Below, piece after piece: positions 6,820 to 13,012 of a stretch of 18,374 nt of DNA (within the stretch, counting starts at the first letter, position 1; each line of letters starts with the position of its first letter). The position numbers were made by a program, and so were the translations under genes. Location of the stretch: the NCBI GenBank assembly GCA_036654795.1, contig JAVVRI010000048.1, forward strand, positions 1-18,374. The letters are read 5' to 3'. Below the pieces are notes generated by a model that was not told the DNA's origin, did not search any database, and saw only the letters and a list, made by a program, of their open reading frames with translations. Origin of the DNA: JAVVRI01 sp036654795. Its GTDB lineage: Bacteria > Bacteroidota > Bacteroidia > Bacteroidales > Tannerellaceae.

Positions 6820-7395
6820 ATGGAAACCTATCAAGCACACGAAACAGCTGTTATTGATCCTGATTGCAAGATTGGGGAGGAAACACATATTTGGCACTTC
6901 TCGCACATTATGACCGGATGCCAGATCGGAAAGAGATGCAATATAGGGCAGAACGTAGTCGTGTCGCCCGGTGTTGTGTTGGGCGATCATGTAAAAGTGC
7001 AGAATAATGTATCTATCTATACGGGGGTAACCTGTCAGGACGATGTCTTTCTGGGGCCTAGTTGTGTCTTCACCAACATAACCAATCCTAGAAGCGCCGT
7101 CTGCCGCAAAGAGCAATACGTCCACACGCTAGTCGAGAAGGGAGCTACGATTGGAGCAAATGCGACCATTATCTGCGGCCATACCATCGGAGCCTATGCC
7201 TTGATTGGCGCCGGCAGTGTCGTCACCAAAGACGTGCCTGCCTATGCACTCGTAGTAGGCAACCCGTCGCGACTGGATGGCTGGGTAAGCGAATATGGCC
7301 ATCGCCTCCATTTCGACGGAAATGGCTTGGCCACTTGCCCTGAAAGCGGACAGCAATATCAGTTAAAGGAGAATAAAGTTACCCGCATACAATAG
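6820..7395 (+). CDS. WlbB/WbpD-like UDP-sugar N-acetyltransferase (left-handed beta-helix)
   Basis: A 191-residue hexapeptide-repeat acetyltransferase. Repeats of the I-G-x4-I type run from about residue 18 to 150 (CKIGEETHIW, CQIGKRCNIG, VVLGDHVKVQ, ATIGANATII, HTIGAYALIG). The segments HIWHFSHI, IGQNVVVSPGV, VQNNVSIYTGVT, GPSCVFTNITNPRS and the CPESG...Y tail follow WbpD of Pseudomonas and WlbB of Bordetella closely. Those enzymes transfer acetyl from acetyl-CoA to the 3-amino group of a UDP-diaminoglucuronate used in O-antigen. The substrate here is inferred only. The ATG follows the stop of the RsmI-like gene after a single base, so the two are co-transcribed. None of the partner enzymes (dehydrogenase, aminotransferase, epimerase) is nearby, which is unusual. 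A bidirectional hairpin follows. Confidence 0.85.
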   Translation: METYQAHETAVIDPDCKIGEETHIWHFSHIMTGCQIGKRCNIGQNVVVSPGVVLGDHVKVQNNVSIYTGVTCQDDVFLGPSCVFTNITNPRSAVCRKEQYVHTLVEKGATIGANATIICGHTIGAYALIGAGSVVTKDVPAYALVVGNPSRLDGWVSEYGHRLHFDGNGLATCPESGQQYQLKENKVTRIQ

Positions 7396-7402
7396 AAAGG
7401 AA

Positions 7403-7437
7403 AAAGGCACGCCAATCACTTCAGATTGCGTGCCTTT
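7403..7437. terminator. Hairpin terminator between the acetyltransferase gene and nadC
   Basis: AAAGGCACGC at 7403-7412 pairs perfectly with GCGTGCCTTT at 7428-7437. The stem can continue with AATC/GATT past one bulged C around a small loop. It lies between convergent genes (stops at 7395 and 7466), and A/T tracts at both ends suit termination in either direction. Confidence 0.75.
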
Positions 7438-7465
7438 CGGTTATTCATTAAAGAACATAACAATT

Positions 7466-8305
7466 TCAACAAGCCTTCAAACTCATGTCCAGACTCATTA
7501 CTGAGTGAGTCAGTGCTCCCACAGAGATATAATCTACTCCGCATTCGGCATAATCGCGCAAGGTTGCAAAGGTAATTCCGCCCGAAGACTCCGTTTCGAA
7601 CCGTCCGCCAATACGGCGTACAGCCTCTTTGGTGTTTTCGATATTGAAGTTATCCAGCATAATGCGGTCGATGCCGCCCACCTTCATCGCCTGCTCCAAC
7701 TCATCGAAGTTGCGCACCTCTATTTCTATCTTTAAGTTCTTTCCTTTTTCTTTCAGGTAACTTTGTGCGCGGGTAATCGCCTGCTCAATGCCACCGGCAA
7801 AGTCCACATGATTATCCTTCAGAAGAATCATGTCGAAAAGACCGATACGGTGATTTACGCCGCCGCCTATCTTTACGGCCGCCTTCTCCATCATACGCAT
7901 GCCGGGAGTCGTTTTGCGGGTATCCAGCACACGGGTATGCGTGCCTTCCAACGCTTTCACATATTTACGGGTGGTGGTAGCGATGCCGCTCATTCGCTGC
8001 ATCACGTTAAGCATCAACCGTTCGGTTTGCAGAAGCGATTGCGTCTTGCCTTCTACGGTAAAGGCTATGTCGCCCTTCTTCACTTCGGCACCGTCATTGA
8101 TAAAGATCGTCATCTTCAGCTCCGGGTCGAAAGCATGAAAGATGCGCTTAGCCATTTCAACACCGGCCAACACGCCGTCTTCTTTAATAATCAGCTTGCT
8201 TTTTCCTGTCGCTGTAGCTGGGATGCAGCACAAAGTGGTATGATCGCCATCGCCAATATCTTCGGCAAAGGAGAGTTTGATTAAGTCGTCAATTAATTGA
8301 TCCAT
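7466..8305 (-). CDS. nadC: Nicotinate-nucleotide pyrophosphorylase (carboxylating), quinolinate phosphoribosyltransferase
   Basis: A 279-residue cytosolic enzyme of de novo NAD synthesis that converts quinolinate and PRPP to nicotinate mononucleotide, CO2 and pyrophosphate. The N-terminal EDIGDGDHTT and the stretch around residues 127-170 (VLDTRKTTPGMRMMEKAAV, then GGGVNHRIGLFDMILLKDNH) are the family signatures and hold the Arg, His and Lys residues that bind the phosphate and carboxylates. IEIEVRNFDEL, IMLDNF and YISVGALTHS form the later barrel strands. Length is as expected (about 280). It follows the DUF4783 gene by 17 bases on the same strand, so the two are probably one transcript. Partner genes nadA and nadB are not in the window. 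Confidence 0.97.
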   Translation of the reverse strand: MDQLIDDLIKLSFAEDIGDGDHTTLCCIPATATGKSKLIIKEDGVLAGVEMAKRIFHAFDPELKMTIFINDGAEVKKGDIAFTVEGKTQSLLQTERLMLNVMQRMSGIATTTRKYVKALEGTHTRVLDTRKTTPGMRMMEKAAVKIGGGVNHRIGLFDMILLKDNHVDFAGGIEQAITRAQSYLKEKGKNLKIEIEVRNFDELEQAMKVGGIDRIMLDNFNIENTKEAVRRIGGRFETESSGGITFATLRDYAECGVDYISVGALTHSVMSLDMSLKAC

Positions 8306-8322
8306 CTGATTGTTCTATTATT

Positions 8323-8694
8323 CTATTCTATTCTGATTGATTGTATAATCGCTTTCTCGCCATCAGCGCGATAGGTCACATTCACACGAAACTCGCCCTT
8401 ACTCGTAGGGAGCTTGCCAACAAAAAAGCCATTCTCCTTCTTATTAGCATGGTGTACCACCGAGAATCCCGAAGGTTTATTGGTACCGAAGAAGCTTGTC
8501 AACATAGCTACCGCTTCCCCACCATCACATTTCTTAGCCTCTTCGGGCAATGCCATATCAACCTCATTGTCCATATTCGCAGCTATAGAAGAAGCATTGC
8601 CAGCCTTGAAGGCTTTTTGTATTGACGTAATATCCGCCGCCTGCACGCTCAGTACAGAAACTATCAACGCCAGCGTAAGTAATAATCGTTTCAT
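8323..8694 (-). CDS. DUF4783 domain-containing exported protein
   Basis: A 123-residue protein with a clear N-terminal signal peptide (MKRLLLTLALIVSVLSVQAA, cleavage probably near residue 19-20) followed by a small alpha/beta domain with ITSIQKAFKAGNASSIAANM, EVDMALPEEAKKCDGGEAV, GFSVVHHANKKENGFFVGKL and GEFRVNVTY. I recognise this as the Bacteroidetes DUF4783 family, NTF2-like in appearance, with no known function. The ATG at 8694 is chosen because it begins the signal peptide; upstream codons overlap the promoter. A minus-strand TATCTTTG at 8729-8736 is the likely promoter for this gene and nadC. A three-fold AGAAT repeat spans its stop codon and the short gap to nadC. Confidence 0.85.
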   Translation of the reverse strand: MKRLLLTLALIVSVLSVQAADITSIQKAFKAGNASSIAANMDNEVDMALPEEAKKCDGGEAVAMLTSFFGTNKPSGFSVVHHANKKENGFFVGKLPTSKGEFRVNVTYRADGEKAIIQSIRIE

Positions 8695-8728
8695 AAATGT
8701 TCTCTTTATTTTCGTGAGTATTCTTTTG

Positions 8729-8736
8729 CAAAGATA
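8729..8736 (-). promoter_or_regulatory. -7 box for the DUF4783-nadC unit
   Basis: CAAAGATA on the plus strand reads TATCTTTG on the minus strand, an exact match to TAnnTTTG. It lies 34 bases before the ATG at 8694. No good -33 TTTG is visible about 20 bases further upstream. Confidence 0.5.
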
Positions 8737-8906
8737 ACAGCTTTTACCCAATCCTAGTTGAACGATCTCACATTTCTCCGATTTTTAAAAGAAAGCACAA
8801 AAAAGGGAAGAACAAACGGTAAGAAGTATTAAAATTACGCAGTGTACAGAAAACGAATAAGGAAGATGATTAACTTCGTCCCCTTAAATGCGTTAAAAAT
8901 AAGCAG

Positions 8907-9380
8907 ATGAAGATTACACTGGTAGTAATAGGAAAAACAGATGCCGGCTATTTTGTAGAGGCGATAAACGAGTATAAGAACCGTCTGGTTCATTATATTC
9001 CTTTTGAGATGGAGGTTATCCCGGACATCAAGAATGTAAAAAACCTATCCGAACCTCAGCAAAAGGAAAAGGAAGGAGAACTAATATTAAAAGCCTTACA
9101 GCCCGGAGACTATCTGGTTCTTCTGGACGAGAAAGGGAAAGACTTCACCTCCATGCAGTTTGCTTCCTACATCGAGAAAAAGACGCATACCGTCCCGAAA
9201 CGTTTGGTCTTTGTCGTTGGCGGTCCGTACGGATTCAGTGAATCCGTCTATCAGGCCGCCTCAGAAAAGATATCACTCAGCAAAATGACCTTCTCGCATC
9301 AAATGATCCGCCTCATCTTTGTGGAGCAAATTTATCGAGCCATGACAATACTAAACAACGAACCGTATCATCACGAATAA
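8907..9380 (+). CDS. rlmH: 23S rRNA (pseudouridine1915-N3)-methyltransferase RlmH
   Basis: A 157-residue SPOUT-class methyltransferase that methylates pseudouridine 1915 in helix 69 of 23S rRNA on assembled 70S ribosomes. The trefoil-knot region is plain: LVLLDEKGKDFTSMQFA, then LVFVVGGPYGFSESV (SAM-binding glycine loop), then ISLSKMTFSHQMIRLIFVEQ and IYRAMTILNNEPYHHE at the C-terminus. The invariant ending and length (E. coli 155) make this one of the firmest calls. It stands alone on the plus strand, and its stop is 7 bases from the convergent lipoprotein gene. The 155-base gap upstream is A/T-rich with only a weak -7 candidate (TAACTTCG at 8871-8878) and no other feature that I can see. 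Confidence 0.97.
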   Translation: MKITLVVIGKTDAGYFVEAINEYKNRLVHYIPFEMEVIPDIKNVKNLSEPQQKEKEGELILKALQPGDYLVLLDEKGKDFTSMQFASYIEKKTHTVPKRLVFVVGGPYGFSESVYQAASEKISLSKMTFSHQMIRLIFVEQIYRAMTILNNEPYHHE

Positions 9381-9387
9381 AAGCCTG

Positions 9388-10308
9388 TCAATCCTTTAGC
9401 ACAGAGTCCTTCGCTAAGCTCCATGCAACATCTTTAATCTCCAACTTGTAAGTATCGTCCGGATTGGCGGGCGAGTAAAGTTTTCCCGTATAACGCAACT
9501 CTTTGCCCTTTTCGGGACTTACTTTCGAAATGGTTCGAGTCCGAAGCACATTATTATCCTTATCCTTCGCCGTCTGCGTTAGTTCCAACAAGCCATTGTT
9601 TTCCGGAATAAGCGTCAGAAACGAGATGGAATCAGCTGCCTTCTTAAGATCCTCAGCTGAAAAGGTTTTCACATACGCACCTTCGGTACCACTCAAATGG
9701 CCATAACCTGTCAACATATCAAACATCTTCGGGTAACCGGTGGCACTCAGGCTGAGCGTCTGAAGTTTGTTAGGTATAGTATCGGACGCAACAAGGTGAA
9801 TGAGGCTAACCGCACGCGTCAAAGAAATATCTGATTGAACGTCCATAGAATTAACTTCTATATCTTTCGTCGCATAAAACATATCTGAAATTTCATTGAA
9901 TGAAATAATATTCTCCTTTTGCTGGGCATTTAGAGAAGAATGTGCCAAGAACGAGACTTGATACTTGCCGGCAGGCAAAGTGTCGTAAACAATGCCAAAA
10001 TCGTCATCCCCCTGATTCTTTTGGTGATGTTTAACGAACTTATTTGTCGCCTTGTCGTATACCACGTATTCAATGCTTTTACATAAATCAACAAGCTCAA
10101 CGCTTGGAGGATTAGTAACTCCCGGTTCCCCTATATCAATAGAGGGAATAGCTTTCGACTCTGGAAAAGGAAGTATCTCCTTCTTAAACTGTAACCCGAA
10201 CTGTACCGGGATTTTAGGATTCGTCGGTTTTTCAATCTCTGTGGTCCATGACGAACATCCTATAAAACAAGATATATATAAAAGTAATCCTATTGCTTTT
10301 GCATTCAC
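9388..10308 (-). CDS. FimB/Mfa2-like fimbrial-type lipoprotein
   Basis: A 306-residue exported lipoprotein. The N-terminus has a basic start, a short hydrophobic stretch and a lipobox ending F-I-G-C, with Cys18 as the lipidated residue. The rest is beta-rich: VQFGLQF, SIEYVVYDKATNKFV, DTLPAGKYQVSFLAHS, ISLTRAVSLIHLVASD and a late FLTLIPENNGLLELT strand. This pattern fits the Bacteroidales FimB/Mfa2 family, whose members anchor or cap type V fimbriae at the outer membrane. The resemblance is at the level of fold pattern, so it could be another Bacteroidales surface lipoprotein. No acidic export signal follows the Cys. It has no fimbrillin neighbour: rlmH is downstream and a palindromic array plus pabC upstream. 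A TATATTTG box precedes it. Confidence 0.6.
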   Translation of the reverse strand: MNAKAIGLLLYISCFIGCSSWTTEIEKPTNPKIPVQFGLQFKKEILPFPESKAIPSIDIGEPGVTNPPSVELVDLCKSIEYVVYDKATNKFVKHHQKNQGDDDFGIVYDTLPAGKYQVSFLAHSSLNAQQKENIISFNEISDMFYATKDIEVNSMDVQSDISLTRAVSLIHLVASDTIPNKLQTLSLSATGYPKMFDMLTGYGHLSGTEGAYVKTFSAEDLKKAADSISFLTLIPENNGLLELTQTAKDKDNNVLRTRTISKVSPEKGKELRYTGKLYSPANPDDTYKLEIKDVAWSLAKDSVLKD

Positions 10309-10349
10309 AATTCTGTTTTTTTTCGGTTCATTTGAGGCGGCAAAATAAA

Positions 10350-10357
10350 CAAATATA
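10350..10357 (-). promoter_or_regulatory. -7 box for the fimbrial-type lipoprotein gene
   Basis: CAAATATA on the plus strand reads TATATTTG on the minus strand, an exact TAnnTTTG match 42 bases before the ATG at 10308. Upstream is very A/T-rich with no clear -33 TTTG. The palindromic array lies about 120 bases further upstream, so it is outside the core promoter. Confidence 0.5.
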
Positions 10358-10478
10358 TCGTAAATTGTAAAATATTATAGACGGAAATTTATTGTTTGAC
10401 TATGTATATTTTGCTCTTTATCCAATTCTCGAGGAATTTGCATTACGAACATTCTGTATTTTCATCGGCATAAAAGTT

Positions 10479-10562
10479 ATTATCGACGTCGTCGTTAATA
10501 TAAACGAGGGCGTCAATAATATAAACGACGCCCTCGTTTATATTATTGACGCCCTCGATAAC
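10479..10562. repeat. Palindromic array with exact 21-bp periodicity
   Basis: Four 9-bp boxes begin at 10485, 10506, 10527 and 10548, exactly 21 bases apart: GACGTCGTC (degenerate, 7 of 9), GAGGGCGTC, GACGCCCTC and GACGCCCTC, the last two being the reverse complement of the second. The 12-base spacers are also related (AATAATATAAAC at 10515-10526, its exact reverse complement at 10536-10547, and GTTAATATAAAC at 10494-10505). A perfect 23-bp inverted repeat (10506-10528 with 10534-10556) has a 5-base loop. A longer imperfect one (10479-10514 with 10527-10562, 31 of 36 pairs) has a 12-base loop, and the two exclude each other. It lies 14 bases beyond the pabC stop. Without a T-run it is a poor intrinsic terminator. 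Confidence 0.9.
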
Positions 10563-10576
10563 AATATTCGTAAGCA

Positions 10577-11152
10577 TCAAATAACAATCTCCAACTCACC
10601 AAAATCTATCAACGCATTGAAAAGACGAATACGCGCACGCGGCAACAAATCAGCCGGACGGATGTCTGCCATCCGAATTTGTCCGGAGGCAAGCAAGCAG
10701 GCGCGCATCGTTCCTTCCAACAAGGGATAGCGGGGGGTAAGCCATTCTTCGTCTTTCCAAAGCGCTATATTGCAGATTGAAGTATCCGTTAACAATCCGT
10801 CCCTGACCATCAGTATATCGTCTTCTTCGCCGCGTAGGTTGAAGAGGACGTTTAGTTTCTCCCTATCCGTACTTTTGAAACGATAGTCCAGTGCAGAAGC
10901 CTCTACCAGACGGAGGCTATGCACAGGGCGTCGGTGATAAGGCGCATACGTAACGGAAAGAATCGTCTCCGCATACTCCACGCGGCATTTGGTACGTACC
11001 TGGCAGGTTGCGGGGATGATGTAATCCGCCAAGTCTAAAGCAGGAGGTGTGCCAAAGAAGGCACGCCGCGTGGCGTTCATACGCAGGTTATGATACGGCA
11101 GGTTGCTGATCTGCCCCGCTTCGATGCGGATTGTTTCAATAAATGGGGACAT
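10577..11152 (-). CDS. pabC: Class IV aminotransferase-fold protein, likely 4-amino-4-deoxychorismate lyase (PabC-like)
   Basis: A 191-residue PLP enzyme of the fold-type IV group, compact compared with E. coli PabC (269). Visible landmarks are ETIRIEAGQISNLPYHNLRM at the start, a RVEYAETILSVTYAPY strand, YRFKSTDR with the probable PLP lysine, ILMVRDGLLTDTSICNIALW (matching the usual V-T-E-S-x-x-x-N segment, with Asp replacing Glu), and a LTPRYPLLEGTMRACLL phosphate-binding turn. It should release pyruvate from aminodeoxychorismate to give p-aminobenzoate for folate. The ATG at 11152 lies 17 bases inside the end of pabB, so the two are coupled, which strongly supports the role. A short branched-chain-type aminotransferase function is the alternative. 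The palindromic array follows the stop. Confidence 0.85.
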   Translation of the reverse strand: MSPFIETIRIEAGQISNLPYHNLRMNATRRAFFGTPPALDLADYIIPATCQVRTKCRVEYAETILSVTYAPYHRRPVHSLRLVEASALDYRFKSTDREKLNVLFNLRGEEDDILMVRDGLLTDTSICNIALWKDEEWLTPRYPLLEGTMRACLLASGQIRMADIRPADLLPRARIRLFNALIDFGELEIVI

Positions 11153-12125
11153 ATACTTTTTGTTTCATTTCGTTGTATTCACTCAACAGATCGCTTTGGG
11201 AAGTAATGCCGCCACCACTTTTGAAAAGCAATCCGTCTGCCGTTTGCTCGATGAAGCGGATCATCACGGCACTATCCAGACTCCAACCGTCGAAGTAGCC
11301 CATGACACCCGTGTAGAAACCACGTTCGTATCCCTCCGCCTCTGCAATAATTTGGCGTGTTTTCACCTTGGGCGCTCCTGTTATAGAGCCGGCGGGCAGC
11401 TGACAGAATAGCAGTTCGCCTAGGCGAGACGTCCAATCTTCGGGCAAACGACCGCTAATCTCCGAGCTTACTTGAAGCAGCCGGCCGCTGTTTGTCTGCA
11501 ATTCGTCGATGTAGCGATAACGAGAGACTGTTACCGAGGTAGCCACTTGGCTCAGGTCGTTGCGGATCAGGTCTACAATCGTGGCATGCTCTGCCGCCTC
11601 TTTTGGGTCGCTCAGTAACCGGGTACAGGCATCGGGCAGGGAGGCGTCCAACGTTCCCTTCATTGGGTAGGAGTAGATGTGTCCATCCACTAGGCGAATA
11701 AATATCTCCGGGGAGAAGACTACGAACCGATCCTTCAACCATACTTTATAGGGGGCTATGGCGTAGTGGAAGATTTCTTTAATCGTCAGGTTGGTCTCTA
11801 CCGGCGTTGCGCACGTCAGATTGACCAGATAGGAGTTGCCGGCACGGATCTGGCGGGTTACGGTGTGAAAGGAATCAGCGTAGCATTCAAAGGAAAGGGG
11901 ATGTTTCTGCCAATGAAAAGAGAAGCCCTTTGGTAGCCGCGTTCCTGTCACAGCGACATTGCTGAAACCGTTCAACTGATATAGCCACTCGTTCGGATCA
12001 ATTGCCGCCGGCTCTTCTATATAGGCTGTCTCCTGTTTATAGTCGATCATAAAGACAAAAGGCCTCCCCTCCGCACCAAACTGGTTCATGCGGAGGAGGG
12101 CCTCATTGCGTGTATAACTTTTCAT
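11136..12125 (-). CDS. pabB: Aminodeoxychorismate synthase component I
   Basis: A 329-residue chorismate-binding enzyme that aminates chorismate in the first step of p-aminobenzoate synthesis. The conserved core begins near residue 84 (DSFHTVTRQIRAGNSYLVNL) and includes FSPEIFIRL, SYPMKGTLDA, IVDLIRNDLSQVA, PAGSITGAPK and FYTGVMGYFDG. Lys156 in PMKGT marks it as aminodeoxychorismate synthase rather than anthranilate synthase TrpE, which has Ala there (PIAGT). The N-terminal domain is much shorter than in E. coli PabB (453 residues), as is common in the short Bacteroidetes form. The glutamine amidotransferase partner PabA is not in the window. The start is 3 bases after the aguB stop and the end overlaps pabC by 17 bases. 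Confidence 0.93.
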   Translation of the reverse strand: MKSYTRNEALLRMNQFGAEGRPFVFMIDYKQETAYIEEPAAIDPNEWLYQLNGFSNVAVTGTRLPKGFSFHWQKHPLSFECYADSFHTVTRQIRAGNSYLVNLTCATPVETNLTIKEIFHYAIAPYKVWLKDRFVVFSPEIFIRLVDGHIYSYPMKGTLDASLPDACTRLLSDPKEAAEHATIVDLIRNDLSQVATSVTVSRYRYIDELQTNSGRLLQVSSEISGRLPEDWTSRLGELLFCQLPAGSITGAPKVKTRQIIAEAEGYERGFYTGVMGYFDGWSLDSAVMIRFIEQTADGLLFKSGGGITSQSDLLSEYNEMKQKVYVPIY

Positions 12126-12128
12126 TTC

Positions 12129-13004
12129 TTATTGCAAAAAACGTTTAGTTAGTCCGCCATAAGCATCAATGCGGCGGTCGCGGAAGAAGGGCCACCAACG
12201 GCGGAGGTACTCGCTGCGTTTCAAGTCTACCGTTACGACGCGCCATTCCTCCTCGTTGCCCGAAAGGCGGGCAAGCAGTTCACCTTGCGCACCGGTAACG
12301 AAGCTGTTCCCCCAAAACCGGATACCGTTTGTCTGCCCCGATGGATCTGCCTCGTGCCCTACACGATTGACGGTTACGACTGGTAGGCTGTTGGCTATCG
12401 CGTGGCCGCGCTGCACAGTGACCCAAGCATCCAACTGGCGTGCCTGCTCTTCCTCCGTATCGCTGCTTTCTAGGCCGATAGCAGTCGGATAGATCAGTAA
12501 CTCCGCGCCGGCCATTGCCATCAAGCGGGCGGCTTCGGGATACCATTGATCCCAGCAAACCAATACGCCGAGGCTACCGAGGGAGGTTTCAATCGGCGTA
12601 AAGCCCAAATCGCCGGGGGTGAAGTAGAACTTCTCGTAGTAGGCGGGATCGTCCGGGATGTGCATCTTACGATACTTGCCGGCAATAGTGCCGTTCTTCT
12701 CGATCACCACCGCCGTATTATGGTAGAGGCCGGGCGCGCGGCACTCGAAGAGGGAGAGTACCAAGACGATTCCCAGCTCACGTGCCAGGCTACCGAATTG
12801 TTCGGTAGAGGGGCCGGGTATCGGTTCGGCCAAGTCGAACTGTTGCGTGTCCTCCGTCTGGCAGAAATAGAGCTCGTTATGCAGCTCTTGCAGCACGATT
12901 AGTTCGGCACCTTCCGCCGCACAGAGGCGGATGTTTGTCATCAGTTTTTCGATATTGGAAAGGCGGTTGCCAGTGTTGGCTTGCTGTATGATTCCTATTT
13001 TCAT
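12129..13004 (-). CDS. aguB: N-carbamoylputrescine amidohydrolase
   Basis: A 291-residue nitrilase-superfamily hydrolase that converts N-carbamoylputrescine to putrescine, CO2 and ammonia. The catalytic triad is complete: Glu40 in VLQELHNELYF, Lys113 in GKYRKMHIPDDPAYYEKFYF and Cys150 in VLVCWDQWYPEAARL. The IPDDP...YEKFYFTPGD and ...DQWYPE segments are specific to the plant and bacterial carbamoylputrescine branch. The ATG at 13004 (MKIGIIQQANTG) is preferred over the longer frame, which would start inside the end of aguA. It lies 8 bases after the aguA stop and 3 bases before pabB, placing it second in a four-gene unit. Substrate assignment rests on the family and on aguA beside it. Confidence 0.95.
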   Translation of the reverse strand: MKIGIIQQANTGNRLSNIEKLMTNIRLCAAEGAELIVLQELHNELYFCQTEDTQQFDLAEPIPGPSTEQFGSLARELGIVLVLSLFECRAPGLYHNTAVVIEKNGTIAGKYRKMHIPDDPAYYEKFYFTPGDLGFTPIETSLGSLGVLVCWDQWYPEAARLMAMAGAELLIYPTAIGLESSDTEEEQARQLDAWVTVQRGHAIANSLPVVTVNRVGHEADPSGQTNGIRFWGNSFVTGAQGELLARLSGNEEEWRVVTVDLKRSEYLRRWWPFFRDRRIDAYGGLTKRFLQ

Positions 13005-13012
13005 TTCGATAG

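Noticed and set aside
7763..8284. A 173-residue plus-strand frame
   Set aside because: It lies wholly antisense to nadC, whose motifs are complete, and has no domain of its own.
8311..8337. Three tandem AGAAT units (minus strand) at the end of the DUF4783 gene, a possible slippage switch
   Set aside because: Adding or removing one 5-base unit still meets a stop after the same final residue, so only the short gap to nadC would change; no on-off switching is expected.
10309..10478. Invertible promoter for the fimbrial-type lipoprotein, as found for Bacteroidales surface genes
   Set aside because: An inverted partner of the array arms was looked for on the other side of the promoter at 10350 and none was seen; both arms are on the same side.
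10392..10730. A 112-residue plus-strand frame running through the palindromic array
   Set aside because: Its middle simply translates the repeat (NINEGVNNINDALVYIIDAL) and its end is antisense to pabC. No recognisable domain or promoter supports it.
10991..11000. Palindrome GGTACGTACC, also at 2113-2122, as a possible regulator site or inversion target
   Set aside because: Both copies lie within genes and encode the same Gln-Val-Arg-Thr residues in good frames; nothing else around them is shared.
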